Of a stretch of 9,709 bases of DNA, positions 1 to 5,877 are shown in pieces. The notes beneath the pieces were generated by a model. It saw nothing but the letters and a program-made list of their open reading frames with translations, was not told where the DNA came from and did no database searches. The DNA is from RUG11247 sp050945995 (GTDB lineage: Bacteria; Bacillota; Clostridia; Christensenellales; Aristaeellaceae), in the NCBI GenBank assembly GCA_050945995.1, contig JBMNUA010000084.1:1-9709 (forward strand). Direction: 5' to 3'. The stretch's first letter is position 1, and the number at the start of each line of letters is the position of its first letter. The translations under genes were made by a program, and so were the position numbers.

Positions 1-46
1 TCTGTTTTCTATGCGCTTCTCTCTATCTTTTCTCTCGTGAAGAGAC

Positions 47-89
47 TAAGAACAGGAGCCCCACGCCGCTTATGCAGCACGTTGCTCCC
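47..89 (-). terminator. Possible terminator after livF
   Basis: Read on the minus strand, about 95 nt after the livF stop, an imperfect hairpin pairs GGAGC (88-84) with GCTCC (59-55) and has an inner helix, CGTGCTGC with GCGGCGTG, closed by an ATAA loop. It is followed by the interrupted T-rich stretch TGTTCTT. The stem is believable, but the U-tract is poor, so this is only a candidate end for the liv operon. I see no gene in the rest of 1-183; the one plus-strand reading frame there runs antisense into livF and resembles nothing. Confidence 0.35.
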
Positions 90-183
90 GTCCTCTCGCT
101 TCCGTATCCTTAGCTTAATGACATTGCGGGTTTCCCCCGTCCCTTTGCCAATCCCTTGTTTATTTTTTCTGTCAAGCCCTAGA

Positions 184-882
184 TCACCCGCCCAGATATG
201 CCCGCTGCACCTCCGGACTCTCCGCCAGTTCCTGCCCCGTGCCCGTCAGCACGATCCGCCCCGTCTCGAGGATGTACGCCCGGCTCGCAATCCGCAGCGC
301 CATGTCCGCGTTCTGCTCCACGAGTAGAATCGTCGTCCCCGACGCGTGCAGCTCCGCGATGATCTCGAAGATCTGCTCCACCAAGATCGGCGCAAGCCCC
401 ATCGACGGCTCGTCTAACATGATCATCTTGGGTCGGCTCATCAGCGCGCGCCCCATGGCAAGCATCTGCTGCTCGCCGCCCGAAAGCGTGCCCGCAACCT
501 GCTTTCTGCGCTCCTTCAGCCGCGGGAACCGCTCGTAAATGCGCGCCAAATCCTCCTCGCTCGGCTTTTTTTGCGTGTACGCGCCCATCTCGAGGTTCTC
601 CATCACCGTCATCTGCAAAAAAATCCTGCGCCCCTCGGGCACCTGCGCCAGCCCCATTTTCACAATCTTGTGCGCCGGCAGCGCGCCGATGCTCTTGCCC
701 ATAAAGCTGACGACGCCCGTGCGCGAGCGCAACAGCCCCGAGATCGTGCGCAATATCGTCGATTTCCCCGCGCCGTTCGCGCCGATGAGCGATACGATCT
801 CGCCCTCGTTGACCTCGAAGGAGACGCCCTTGATCGCGTGGATCTGCCCGTAATACACATTCGCCTCGTATACCTTGAGCAA
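184..882 (-). CDS. livF: Branched-chain amino acid ABC transporter, ATP-binding protein LivF
   Basis: This is one of the two cytoplasmic ATPase subunits that power a hydrophobic amino acid importer. The 232-residue protein has the family's usual length and all ABC motifs: Walker A GANGAGKST (34-42), Q-loop near Q80, signature LSGGEQ (133-138), Walker B MIMLDEP (153-159), and the LVEQN segment that LivF proteins carry where other ABC ATPases have the switch histidine. The start is a TTG at 882, the only one that gives the normal N-terminus (MLKVYEANVYYG). It is preceded by AAGGGGG at good spacing, and the livG stop lies only 3 nt upstream, so the two genes are probably translationally coupled. 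It is the last gene of livKHMGF. Family assignment is secure; the transported substrate is not fixed by this subunit. Confidence 0.96.
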   Translation of the reverse strand: MLKVYEANVYYGQIHAIKGVSFEVNEGEIVSLIGANGAGKSTILRTISGLLRSRTGVVSFMGKSIGALPAHKIVKMGLAQVPEGRRIFLQMTVMENLEMGAYTQKKPSEEDLARIYERFPRLKERRKQVAGTLSGGEQQMLAMGRALMSRPKMIMLDEPSMGLAPILVEQIFEIIAELHASGTTILLVEQNADMALRIASRAYILETGRIVLTGTGQELAESPEVQRAYLGG

Positions 883-885
883 CGG

Positions 886-1725
886 CTACACCCCCTTCTT
901 TCCGAGGTACGCCTCGATCACCTCGGGGTTCTGCCGAATCTCCGCCGGCGTGCCCTTGGCGATGATCCGCCCGTAGTTGAGCACGCATATGCCCTCGCAA
1001 ATGCCCATCACCAAATTCATGTCGTGCTCGATCAGCATCACCGCGATGCGGAACTTGTCGCGCATCGTGCGTATGTTCTCCATCAGCTCCGCCGTCTCGG
1101 AGGGGTTCATCCCCGCCGCCGGCTCGTCCAATAGCATGATCTTCGGTCTTGTCGCCAGCGCGCGCACGATCTCGAGCCGCCGCTGCGCCCCGTAGGGCAA
1201 GCTGCCCGCCTGCGCGCCCGCGTCGTCCGCCATGGAAAACACGTCCAACAGCTCGAGCGCCTCCTTGTTCGCGTTGCGCTCGGCCTTGTGGTAGGCGGGC
1301 GTGTGCAATATGGAGCTGAGCATGGAATAGCGTATCCGCTCGTGCATGCCCACCTTCACGTTTTCGAGAACCGTCATCGTTGAAAACAGTCGGATGTTCT
1401 GGAACGTGCGCGCGATGCCCATGCGGATCACCTGGTCGGTGGATTTGCCCATCGTCGTCTCGCCGTCTAATAATATCGTGCCGCGCGTGGGCTGGTACAC
1501 GTTTGTCAATAGGTTGAACACCGTCGTCTTGCCCGCGCCGTTTGGACCGATCAGCCCCGCAATCTCCGTGCGCCCGACGGTCAGGTTGAAGTTGTCCACC
1601 GCCGTCAGCCCGCCAAAGTCGATCCCCAAATGCCGGATGTCGAGCACGGGGATGTACCCCATGTCGCGCTCGGGGATGATGGAGTTCGACGGGAACTCGA
1701 CCATCCGATGTTGTTTGTCCGCCAT
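886..1725 (-). CDS. livG: Branched-chain amino acid ABC transporter, ATP-binding protein LivG
   Basis: This is the second ATPase of the importer and pairs with LivF under the LivH/LivM membrane channel. The 279 residues contain Walker A GPNGAGKTT (60-68), the LivG-specific degenerate signature LPYGAQRRLEI (176-186), Walker B IMLLDEP (196-202) and the switch histidine in LIEHD (H234). The long insertion between Q-loop and signature (about 125-165) is typical of LivG. The N-terminus carries about 24 residues (MADKQHR...) before the usual start of the ABC domain. They are probably real, because AAGGAGG sits 10 nt upstream of this ATG and nothing better lies inside. The ATG follows the livM stop by 1 nt, which suggests coupling. 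Confidence 0.96.
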   Translation of the reverse strand: MADKQHRMVEFPSNSIIPERDMGYIPVLDIRHLGIDFGGLTAVDNFNLTVGRTEIAGLIGPNGAGKTTVFNLLTNVYQPTRGTILLDGETTMGKSTDQVIRMGIARTFQNIRLFSTMTVLENVKVGMHERIRYSMLSSILHTPAYHKAERNANKEALELLDVFSMADDAGAQAGSLPYGAQRRLEIVRALATRPKIMLLDEPAAGMNPSETAELMENIRTMRDKFRIAVMLIEHDMNLVMGICEGICVLNYGRIIAKGTPAEIRQNPEVIEAYLGKKGV

Positions 1726-1726
1726 T

Positions 1727-2698
1727 TTAGACCGCCCTCCTTCCCGAAATGCGCCGCGCGATCGCCCGCCAGCTGATGCGCGCCTTCAGCGCCGCCGCGT
1801 GCGGGGACGCGTTTAACAGCATCATCGCAATCAGTACGACCGAGTAGATCAACATCCGGTATTCGCTCAAGAACCGCAGCGACTCCGGCAGCACATAGAT
1901 CACCACCGCCGCGATGATCGAGCCGCGGATCGACCCGAGCCCGCCCAGCACCACGATCACTAAGATCTCGATGGATTTGTTGTACCCGAAGTTGCTCGCC
2001 TGCAACACGGATAGGTTGTGCCCGTATAAAACGCCCGCCACGCCCGCGAAAAACGATGCGACCACAAACCCCATCAGCTTGTAGCGCGTCAGGTTGATGC
2101 CCGTCCCCTCGGCGGCGATGCGGTTGTCGCGGATCGCCATGATCGCGCGCCCGTGCTTGGAATTCATCAGGTTGATCGCCACAAACATGGTGATCAAAAC
2201 CACCGCAAACGCGATTACAAACGTCGAATCCCGCGGCGTGCCCTTCAGCCCGGACGCCCCGCCCGTGAACTCGAGGTTGATGATCACCGATCGTATGATC
2301 TCGCCGAACGCGAGCGTCACAATCGCCAGATAATCGCCCCGCAGCCGCAGCACCGGCACGCCGATGATGACCCCGAACACCGCCGCCATCAGCCCGCCGA
2401 TGAGCATCGCCAGCGGAAAACGCACCGCCGCCGGCATCGACGACTGCGCCCAAATCGAGAATAGGCAGCCCGCATATGCGCCCACGGACATAAACCCCGC
2501 GTGCCCGAGCGTCAATTCGCCCAAAAAACCAACCGTGATGTTCAGCGAGATCGCGAGAATCACATAAATGCAGATCGGAACGAGCATCCGCTGCAAATGC
2601 CGGGTCGCGTTCCCGGTTTCTACCATATATTGCATGATCACAAACGCAGCGATCACCATCGCGTATGTGATCCACTTGTTTGTCGTCGCCCTCGTCAT
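1727..2698 (-). CDS. livM: Branched-chain amino acid ABC transporter, permease LivM
   Basis: This inner-membrane channel subunit forms a heterodimer with LivH. The protein (323 residues from this start) is a run of hydrophobic helices beginning at WITYAMVIAAFVIMQYMV. It has the LivM landmarks SLNITVGFLGELTLGHAGFM, the GDYLAIVTLAFGEIIR segment, and the late cytoplasmic loop GGLGSIRGS, which is expected to contact the ATPases. I chose the ATG at 2698 because AAGGA lies 7 nt upstream. An in-frame TTG at 2713 and an ATG at 2704 would add 5 or 2 residues but have no ribosome site at proper spacing. The gene follows livH by about 20 nt and abuts livG. Confidence 0.93.
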   Translation of the reverse strand: MTRATTNKWITYAMVIAAFVIMQYMVETGNATRHLQRMLVPICIYVILAISLNITVGFLGELTLGHAGFMSVGAYAGCLFSIWAQSSMPAAVRFPLAMLIGGLMAAVFGVIIGVPVLRLRGDYLAIVTLAFGEIIRSVIINLEFTGGASGLKGTPRDSTFVIAFAVVLITMFVAINLMNSKHGRAIMAIRDNRIAAEGTGINLTRYKLMGFVVASFFAGVAGVLYGHNLSVLQASNFGYNKSIEILVIVVLGGLGSIRGSIIAAVVIYVLPESLRFLSEYRMLIYSVVLIAMMLLNASPHAAALKARISWRAIARRISGRRAV

Positions 2699-2717
2699 CT
2701 TCATATCCTTCAAACAC

Positions 2718-3593
2718 CTACACTTTCTCGGAGATCTTCTTGCCGAGAAGCCCCGTCGGGCGTATGACCAGTACCAGGATCAACACGCCAAATACGATCG
2801 CGTCGGAAAGCTCGGTGGAGATATACGCCTTTGATAAGTTTTCGATGATGCCAAGCAGCACCCCGCCCAGCATCGCGCCGGGGATCGAGCCGATGCCGCC
2901 GAATACCGCCGCCACAAACGCCTTGATGCCCGGCATCGAGCCGGTGTACGGGCCGATGTAGATGTAGGTCGCCGCGTAGAAAAACCCCGCAACCGCCGCA
3001 AGCCCCGAGCCGATTGCGAATGTGATGGAAATCGTGCGGTTCACGCTGATGCCCATGAGTTCCGCGGCGTCCTTGTCCTCGGATACCGCGCGCATCGCCT
3101 TGCCCGATTTGGAGCGCGCGATGTACAGCGTCAAAAACGCCATGATCGCGCCCGTCACGAGAAGCGTCGCAACCGACTCGCCCTTGATCGTGAGCGTGCC
3201 GATGCGGATCGGGTCGATGTTTAGGATGTTCGGAAAGCTCCGCTTGTCGGAGCCGAATGTGATCAGCGCGATGTTTTGAAGCAGATAGCTCACGCCGATC
3301 GCCGTGATCAGTACCGAAAGCGGCGACGCCTTGCGCAGCGGCTTGTACGCCACCTTCTCAATCGTCACCCCGAGGATCACGCAAAATAGGATGCCGAGCA
3401 GCACGCTCAGTAGCGGCGGCAGCCCCAGCGTCGCGACAAATACGATCATGGAATACGCGCCCGCCATGATCACGTCGCCGTGCGCGAAATTCAGCATCTT
3501 CGCAATGCCGTACACCATGGTGTAGCCCAGCGCGATCAGCGCGTAGATGCTCCCAAGGCTCAGCCCGCTTATGATATTGGATAAAAGACCCAT
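2718..3593 (-). CDS. livH: Branched-chain amino acid ABC transporter, permease LivH
   Basis: This membrane channel subunit of the importer is about 291 residues long and almost entirely hydrophobic helices. Diagnostic segments are the N-terminal GLSLGSIYALIALGYTMVYG, the following KMLNFAHGD motif shared by LivH proteins, RAVSEDKDAAELMGI in the long cytoplasmic loop, and the late GGIGSIPGAMLGG loop predicted to touch the ATPases. I chose the ATG at 3593 because GGAG lies 8 nt upstream; a GTG at 3602 would add three residues but overlaps that ribosome site. The roughly 100-nt gap to livK contains a strong stem-loop, so livH is probably expressed below the level of the binding protein. Confidence 0.94.
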   Translation of the reverse strand: MGLLSNIISGLSLGSIYALIALGYTMVYGIAKMLNFAHGDVIMAGAYSMIVFVATLGLPPLLSVLLGILFCVILGVTIEKVAYKPLRKASPLSVLITAIGVSYLLQNIALITFGSDKRSFPNILNIDPIRIGTLTIKGESVATLLVTGAIMAFLTLYIARSKSGKAMRAVSEDKDAAELMGISVNRTISITFAIGSGLAAVAGFFYAATYIYIGPYTGSMPGIKAFVAAVFGGIGSIPGAMLGGVLLGIIENLSKAYISTELSDAIVFGVLILVLVIRPTGLLGKKISEKV

Positions 3594-3642
3594 GGCTTTC
3601 ACTCCGTTTGGGAATATTTGCGTCCGCCCTCGCCCGAAAGCG

Positions 3643-3674
3643 CCCCGGGCGCGCGCAGAAGGCGCGTCCCGGGG
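3643..3674 (-). other. Strong stem-loop between livK and livH
   Basis: In the livK-livH gap the minus strand can pair CCCCGGG with CCCGGGG and, inside that, CGCGC with GCGCG around a CTTCT loop. No T-run follows in the direction of transcription, so it is not a clear terminator. Such hairpins between a binding-protein gene and its permease genes are known in other transporters. They protect the upstream message from 3' decay and so keep the binding protein in excess. That role is inferred here. Confidence 0.55.
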
Positions 3675-3695
3675 TCGGTGCGGGTTTGCTCTTGA

Positions 3696-4835
3696 TTATT
3701 CGTTCGTGAACGCCACATACGCGCCGTTCTCGATGACGACCGCGGTCGCGGTCTTCGCGGGCTCGCCGTCGGCGGTCCAGGTCATCGTGCCGGTCAGCCC
3801 GTCGAGCGTGATCTCGGTCATCGCTGCGATCATCTTCGCGTTAAAGTCCGCATCGGAGAGATCGTCGATCCCCGCCTGCTCCAGCGCCAGTTTGATCGCG
3901 TACACCGCGTCGTAGCCGTCTGCGGCGAACTGATCGGGGGTAGAGCCGTAGTCCGCGCGATACTTCTCAACAAACGCAACGGTCAAATCGTCCTGCGCGT
4001 CGGCGGCAAAGGGGGTCAGAAGCATCACGCCTTCGGCGGCTTCGAGGTTCTCCTCGCCGATCTTGGTCAAAACGCCGTCTAGCCCGTCGCAGCCGAAGAA
4101 GGTGTTCTCAATGCCCGCGCTCTTCGCCTGGGTCAGGATGTAGGCGGCTTCCTGCGCGTAGATGGGCAGAAACACAAGGTCCGCGCCGGAATCCGCAACC
4201 GCCTGCAGCTGCACCGAGAAGTCGGTGTTCGACTGGTCGGTGAACGCCTGATCGGTCACGATCTCGAGCCCGAGCTCGGCGGCGCGCACGAGGAAGTTGT
4301 CGTGGATGCCCACGGAGTAGTCATTGGAGCGGTCGTAGATGATCGCAACCTTCGTCGCAACCGCGTTGTCTACGATAAAGTCAGCGGCGTAGATGCCCTG
4401 GTCGGGGTCGGTGAAGCACACGCGGAACACGTTGTCGTACTTCGTGACTTCCTTCGCGGAGGCGGAGGGCGTGATCACAAGCAGCCCGTCGTACTGCGCC
4501 TCCTCGGTCAGCGCGATGCACGCGCCCGAGGTCACGCCGCCCAGGGATACCTGCATCCCCGCGTCGATCAGGCTCGAATAGCCGTTCACCGCGAGCTCCG
4601 CGGACGCCTGGTCGTCTTCGTAGCGCACGTCAAAGAGGATGCCGTTGGCGCCGCCGGCGGCGTTGATCTCCTCCATGGCGATCATCGCGCCGTTGCGCGC
4701 GGAAACGCCGTAAGTCGCATAATCGCCGGTCAAAGGGCCGGTTCCGCCGATCACCAGCGTCTGCTCGGCTGCCGCGCCGATGGAAAACGCAAGCGCCAGC
4801 ATGAGAATCAAGGCTGTTGACAGATACTTTCTCAC
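3696..4835 (-). CDS. livK: Branched-chain/hydrophobic amino acid-binding protein LivK
   Basis: This is the extracytoplasmic receptor of the importer (type I periplasmic-binding fold). The 379-residue product begins with a signal peptide, MRKYLSTALILMLALAFSIG, with a likely signal peptidase I site after AAA (about residue 23). The mature start LVIGGTGPLTGDYATYG and internal landmarks GGVTSGAC, ITPSASA and YDRSNDYSVG are those of LivK-like receptors. I chose the GTG at 4835 because GGGAGG stands 8 nt upstream and it starts exactly at the signal peptide; an in-frame TTG at 4883 lies inside the leader terminator. There is no lipobox cysteine, unusual for a monoderm. The ligand cannot be read from sequence: Leu/Ile/Val is the default, but relatives bind aromatic amino acids or aromatic acids. 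Confidence 0.93.
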   Translation of the reverse strand: MRKYLSTALILMLALAFSIGAAAEQTLVIGGTGPLTGDYATYGVSARNGAMIAMEEINAAGGANGILFDVRYEDDQASAELAVNGYSSLIDAGMQVSLGGVTSGACIALTEEAQYDGLLVITPSASAKEVTKYDNVFRVCFTDPDQGIYAADFIVDNAVATKVAIIYDRSNDYSVGIHDNFLVRAAELGLEIVTDQAFTDQSNTDFSVQLQAVADSGADLVFLPIYAQEAAYILTQAKSAGIENTFFGCDGLDGVLTKIGEENLEAAEGVMLLTPFAADAQDDLTVAFVEKYRADYGSTPDQFAADGYDAVYAIKLALEQAGIDDLSDADFNAKMIAAMTEITLDGLTGTMTWTADGEPAKTATAVVIENGAYVAFTNE

Positions 4836-4880
4836 TGTTTTTACCTCCCGGTTTTGATGTTCGGCTTGTCGCCGTATATA

Positions 4881-4917
4881 CAAAAATGCGGGGTCCGCTT
4901 CGCGCCGGCACCCGCAT
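4881..4917 (-). terminator. Leader terminator just upstream of livK
   Basis: On the minus strand ATGCGGG (4917-4911) pairs with CCCGCAT (4892-4886). A 2x2 internal loop and a CCG/CGG inner helix follow, and TTTTTG comes directly after the stem. It lies between the livK promoter and the livK ribosome site, so it can only act as a conditional (attenuating) terminator of livKHMGF. Its 5' arm can pair instead with an upstream segment (see the attenuator entry). Confidence 0.6.
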
Positions 4918-4989
4918 CTCGTATCGGTGGAACGCTACGAGCGGATCGTTCCGGACGCGGGCGCAATCGCGAGAATTCGAACCCCGCGC
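4881..4989 (-). promoter_or_regulatory. Candidate attenuator: three mutually exclusive RNA pairings before livK
   Basis: Four arms can be traced in the minus-strand leader. Arm 1, GCGCGGG (4989-4983), can pair with arm 2 (4961-4955). Arm 2, GCGCCCGCGTC (4964-4954), can pair over 11 consecutive positions, two of them G-U, with arm 3, GATGCGGGTGC (4918-4908). Arm 3 is the 5' side of the terminator and can instead pair with arm 4, CCCGCAT (4892-4886). This is the classical 1:2, 2:3, 3:4 layout. Arm 1 lies directly after consecutive Leu codons (CTT CTG) of a leader ORF that ends at 4935, so a ribosome stalled there would free arm 2 to form the antiterminator. I found the pairings by eye; the mechanism is inferred. 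Confidence 0.45.
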
Positions 4990-5162
4990 AGAAGAAATAC
5001 AAGGTCGATCCGCCGCGCAATTGCCGTATGAAAAAGAAGCGCAGCCGCCGAAAGGGCGCCTGCGAACAGAAGGATTGCGGACGTGCGACGAGGCATGCGC
5101 GTACCGGCGCAGCCCGGCGCCGCGCACATATGTTCCATATTTTGCATATTCATGCATGTCAT
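4935..5162 (-). CDS. Small leader ORF rich in Leu/Ile/Val before livK
   Basis: This is a 75-codon minus-strand ORF starting at the ATG at 5162. GGAGG lies 10 nt upstream, and the start is about 28 nt downstream of the predicted livK transcription start. I recognise no family. The N-terminus is Met-rich (MTCMNMQNMEHM). The middle is hydrophobic (SAILLFAGALSAAALLF), and the C-terminal third is dense in branched-chain residues (IDLVFLLRGVRILAIAP). It has nine Leu, six of them CTT, while the neighbouring genes clearly prefer CTC and CTG. The stop lies between arms 2 and 3 of the putative attenuator. The favoured reading is an attenuation leader peptide sensing branched-chain aminoacyl-tRNA, although 75 codons is long for that. 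Alternatives are a small membrane protein or a chance ORF. Confidence 0.4.
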   Translation of the reverse strand: MTCMNMQNMEHMCAAPGCAGTRMPRRTSAILLFAGALSAAALLFHTAIARRIDLVFLLRGVRILAIAPASGTIRS

Positions 5163-5192
5163 GCGCCCTGCACCTCCGCCCTCGCCCATTGA

Positions 5193-5224
5193 GTGTATTA
5201 TACACAACAGCGGCGATATGTCAA
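5193..5224 (-). promoter_or_regulatory. livK promoter with palindrome over the -10 box
   Basis: Read on the minus strand, TTGACA (5224-5219), a 16-bp spacer and TATAAT (5202-5197) form a near-ideal sigma-A promoter with a start near 5190. The -10 box sits at the centre of a perfect 13-bp inverted repeat, GTGTAT-A-ATACAC (5193-5205). A repressor binding there would block RNA polymerase. The promoter is strong by inspection; the operator is inference. Confidence 0.75.
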
Positions 5225-5274
5225 GTCACAGACGGCTGCGCGCGCGAAAGTTTACACGAAAAACCATGTCCTCC

Positions 5275-5304
5275 GCGCGCCCATATCCACGGTTGCGCGC
5301 CCAT
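5275..5304. repeat. Two direct copies of GCGCGCCCAT, 20 bp apart
   Basis: The ten-base word GCGCGCCCAT occurs at 5275-5284 and again at 5295-5304. The period of 20 bp is about two helical turns, which would place two bound proteins on the same face of DNA. The pair lies about 50-80 bp upstream of the livK -35 box and just downstream of the thioesterase gene. In GC-rich DNA such a repeat could arise by chance. Confidence 0.3.
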
Positions 5305-5332
5305 CAAAACGGGATATTTATGAAGGATATCC
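5305..5332 (-). terminator. Weak candidate terminator after the thioesterase gene
   Basis: On the minus strand, immediately after the thioesterase stop, GGATAT (5332-5327) pairs with ATATCC (5317-5312) around a nine-base loop, followed by CGTTTTGA. The stem is AT-rich and only six pairs long, so termination would be partial at best and read-through into the livK leader is possible. Apart from this hairpin and the direct repeats, I see nothing in 5225-5337. Confidence 0.3.
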
Positions 5333-5337
5333 GCCGC

Positions 5338-5727
5338 CTATTTCGCCGCTTTCGCGTTCGCCTTTTCTAAAAACGGCGCGTTTTCGATGATGAACCGCTC
5401 GTGTACGCCCTCGCCGATCAGCCCCGCATCGTCGTATGCCTTCACCTCAAAGACGAGCTTGCGCCGGTCGATTTCGATCAGCGCGCTCTCGCAATGAACC
5501 CGCATCCCGACGGGGGTGGGGGAGAGGTGGCGCACCTCCATCCGCGTGCCCACCGTGCCCTGCCCCGGTGCGAGTGCGCGCACCACGCTTGTAAAACATG
5601 CCTGTTCCATCAGCGCAACGAGCGCGGGCGTTGCATATACAGGAAGCTCACCGCTCCCGTACGCCAACGCGGTGTTTTCCTCGGTCACATCAATAGACGA
5701 TTCGCCCTTCAACCCAATTTCCAGCAT
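5338..5727 (-). CDS. Acyl-CoA thioesterase, FlK-like hot-dog fold
   Basis: This 129-residue single hot-dog domain protein is predicted to hydrolyse an acyl-CoA to acid plus CoA in the cytoplasm. It aligns by eye over most of its length with fluoroacetyl-CoA thioesterase (FlK): YATPALVALMEQAC, GTVGTRMEVRHLSPTPVGM and GEGVHERFII correspond to FlK segments. The catalytic Thr, Glu and His recur as T33, E41 and H67 with the same spacing as FlK T42, E50 and H76. The ATG at 5727 follows GAGGGG closely. Fluoroacetate detoxification is unlikely here. Divergent from iorAB and near an aryl-CoA ligase, it more plausibly acts on aryl-acetyl-CoA or recycles CoA from stalled thioesters. Family call is firm; substrate is unknown. 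Confidence 0.85.
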   Translation of the reverse strand: MLEIGLKGESSIDVTEENTALAYGSGELPVYATPALVALMEQACFTSVVRALAPGQGTVGTRMEVRHLSPTPVGMRVHCESALIEIDRRKLVFEVKAYDDAGLIGEGVHERFIIENAPFLEKANAKAAK

Positions 5728-5756
5728 ACGATCCCCTCGTTTTTTTGTTTCATCAT

Positions 5757-5787
5757 ATCATATTGCGATCCTCCGCGCAATTGTCAA
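5757..5787 (-). promoter_or_regulatory. Promoter of the thioesterase gene
   Basis: On the minus strand, TTGACA (5787-5782) is followed after 19 bp by TATGAT (5762-5757); a second TATGAT lies 5 bp further on. The spacer is longer than ideal, suggesting a moderate promoter. Its -35 box shares six of its seven-base neighbourhood with the -35 of the opposing ior promoter. Confidence 0.5.
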
Positions 5788-5809
5788 CGGCGTTTGCGTA
5801 TGTTATACT
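5781..5809 (+). promoter_or_regulatory. iorAB promoter
   Basis: TTGTCA (5781-5786), a 17-bp spacer and TATACT (5804-5809) form a good sigma-A promoter with a start near 5816. The inverted repeat TACTA-AATAAA-TAGTA (5806-5821) covers the end of the -10 box and the start site and is a possible operator. The -35 overlaps the divergent thioesterase -35. Confidence 0.7.
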
Positions 5810-5822
5810 AAATAAATAGTAG

Positions 5823-5852
5823 GAGGGCGCGCGGCTTCCGCCGCCCGCCCTC
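5823..5852 (+). other. Very stable hairpin in the iorA 5' untranslated region
   Basis: GAGGGCG (5823-5829) pairs with CGCCCTC (5846-5852). After one C-C mismatch, GCGGC pairs with GCCGC around a TTCC loop, giving 12 GC-rich pairs. It starts about 7 nt into the predicted transcript and ends 25 nt before the iorA start. No T-run follows, so it is not a terminator. A 5'-end mRNA stabiliser is the simplest reading. Confidence 0.6.
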
Positions 5853-5877
5853 GCCAAACAGAAAAGAGGCGACCTTT

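Noticed and set aside
147..175. TTGACA on the minus strand at 175-170 as a promoter after livF
   Set aside because: No acceptable -10 box occurs 16-19 bp downstream (the candidates are ATTGGC and TTGGCA).
1605..2717. 370-codon minus-strand frame overlapping livM and livG
   Set aside because: It is a frame-shifted shadow of livM; LivM in the other frame has full transmembrane structure and family motifs.
4836..5190. A second T-box in the livK leader
   Set aside because: No GGGTGGNACCGC-like element or Stem I specifier architecture is present on the minus strand there; the terminator and alternative arms fit peptide-based attenuation better.
4630..5205. 191-codon minus-strand frame running from the livK leader into livK
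   Set aside because: It is out of frame with livK and with the ribosome-site-supported leader ORF, and its Arg/Ser-rich sequence looks like a shadow.
5338..5727. Fluoroacetate resistance gene flK
   Set aside because: The fold and triad match, but nothing nearby relates to organofluorine metabolism; the specific function is not supported, so only the family is named.
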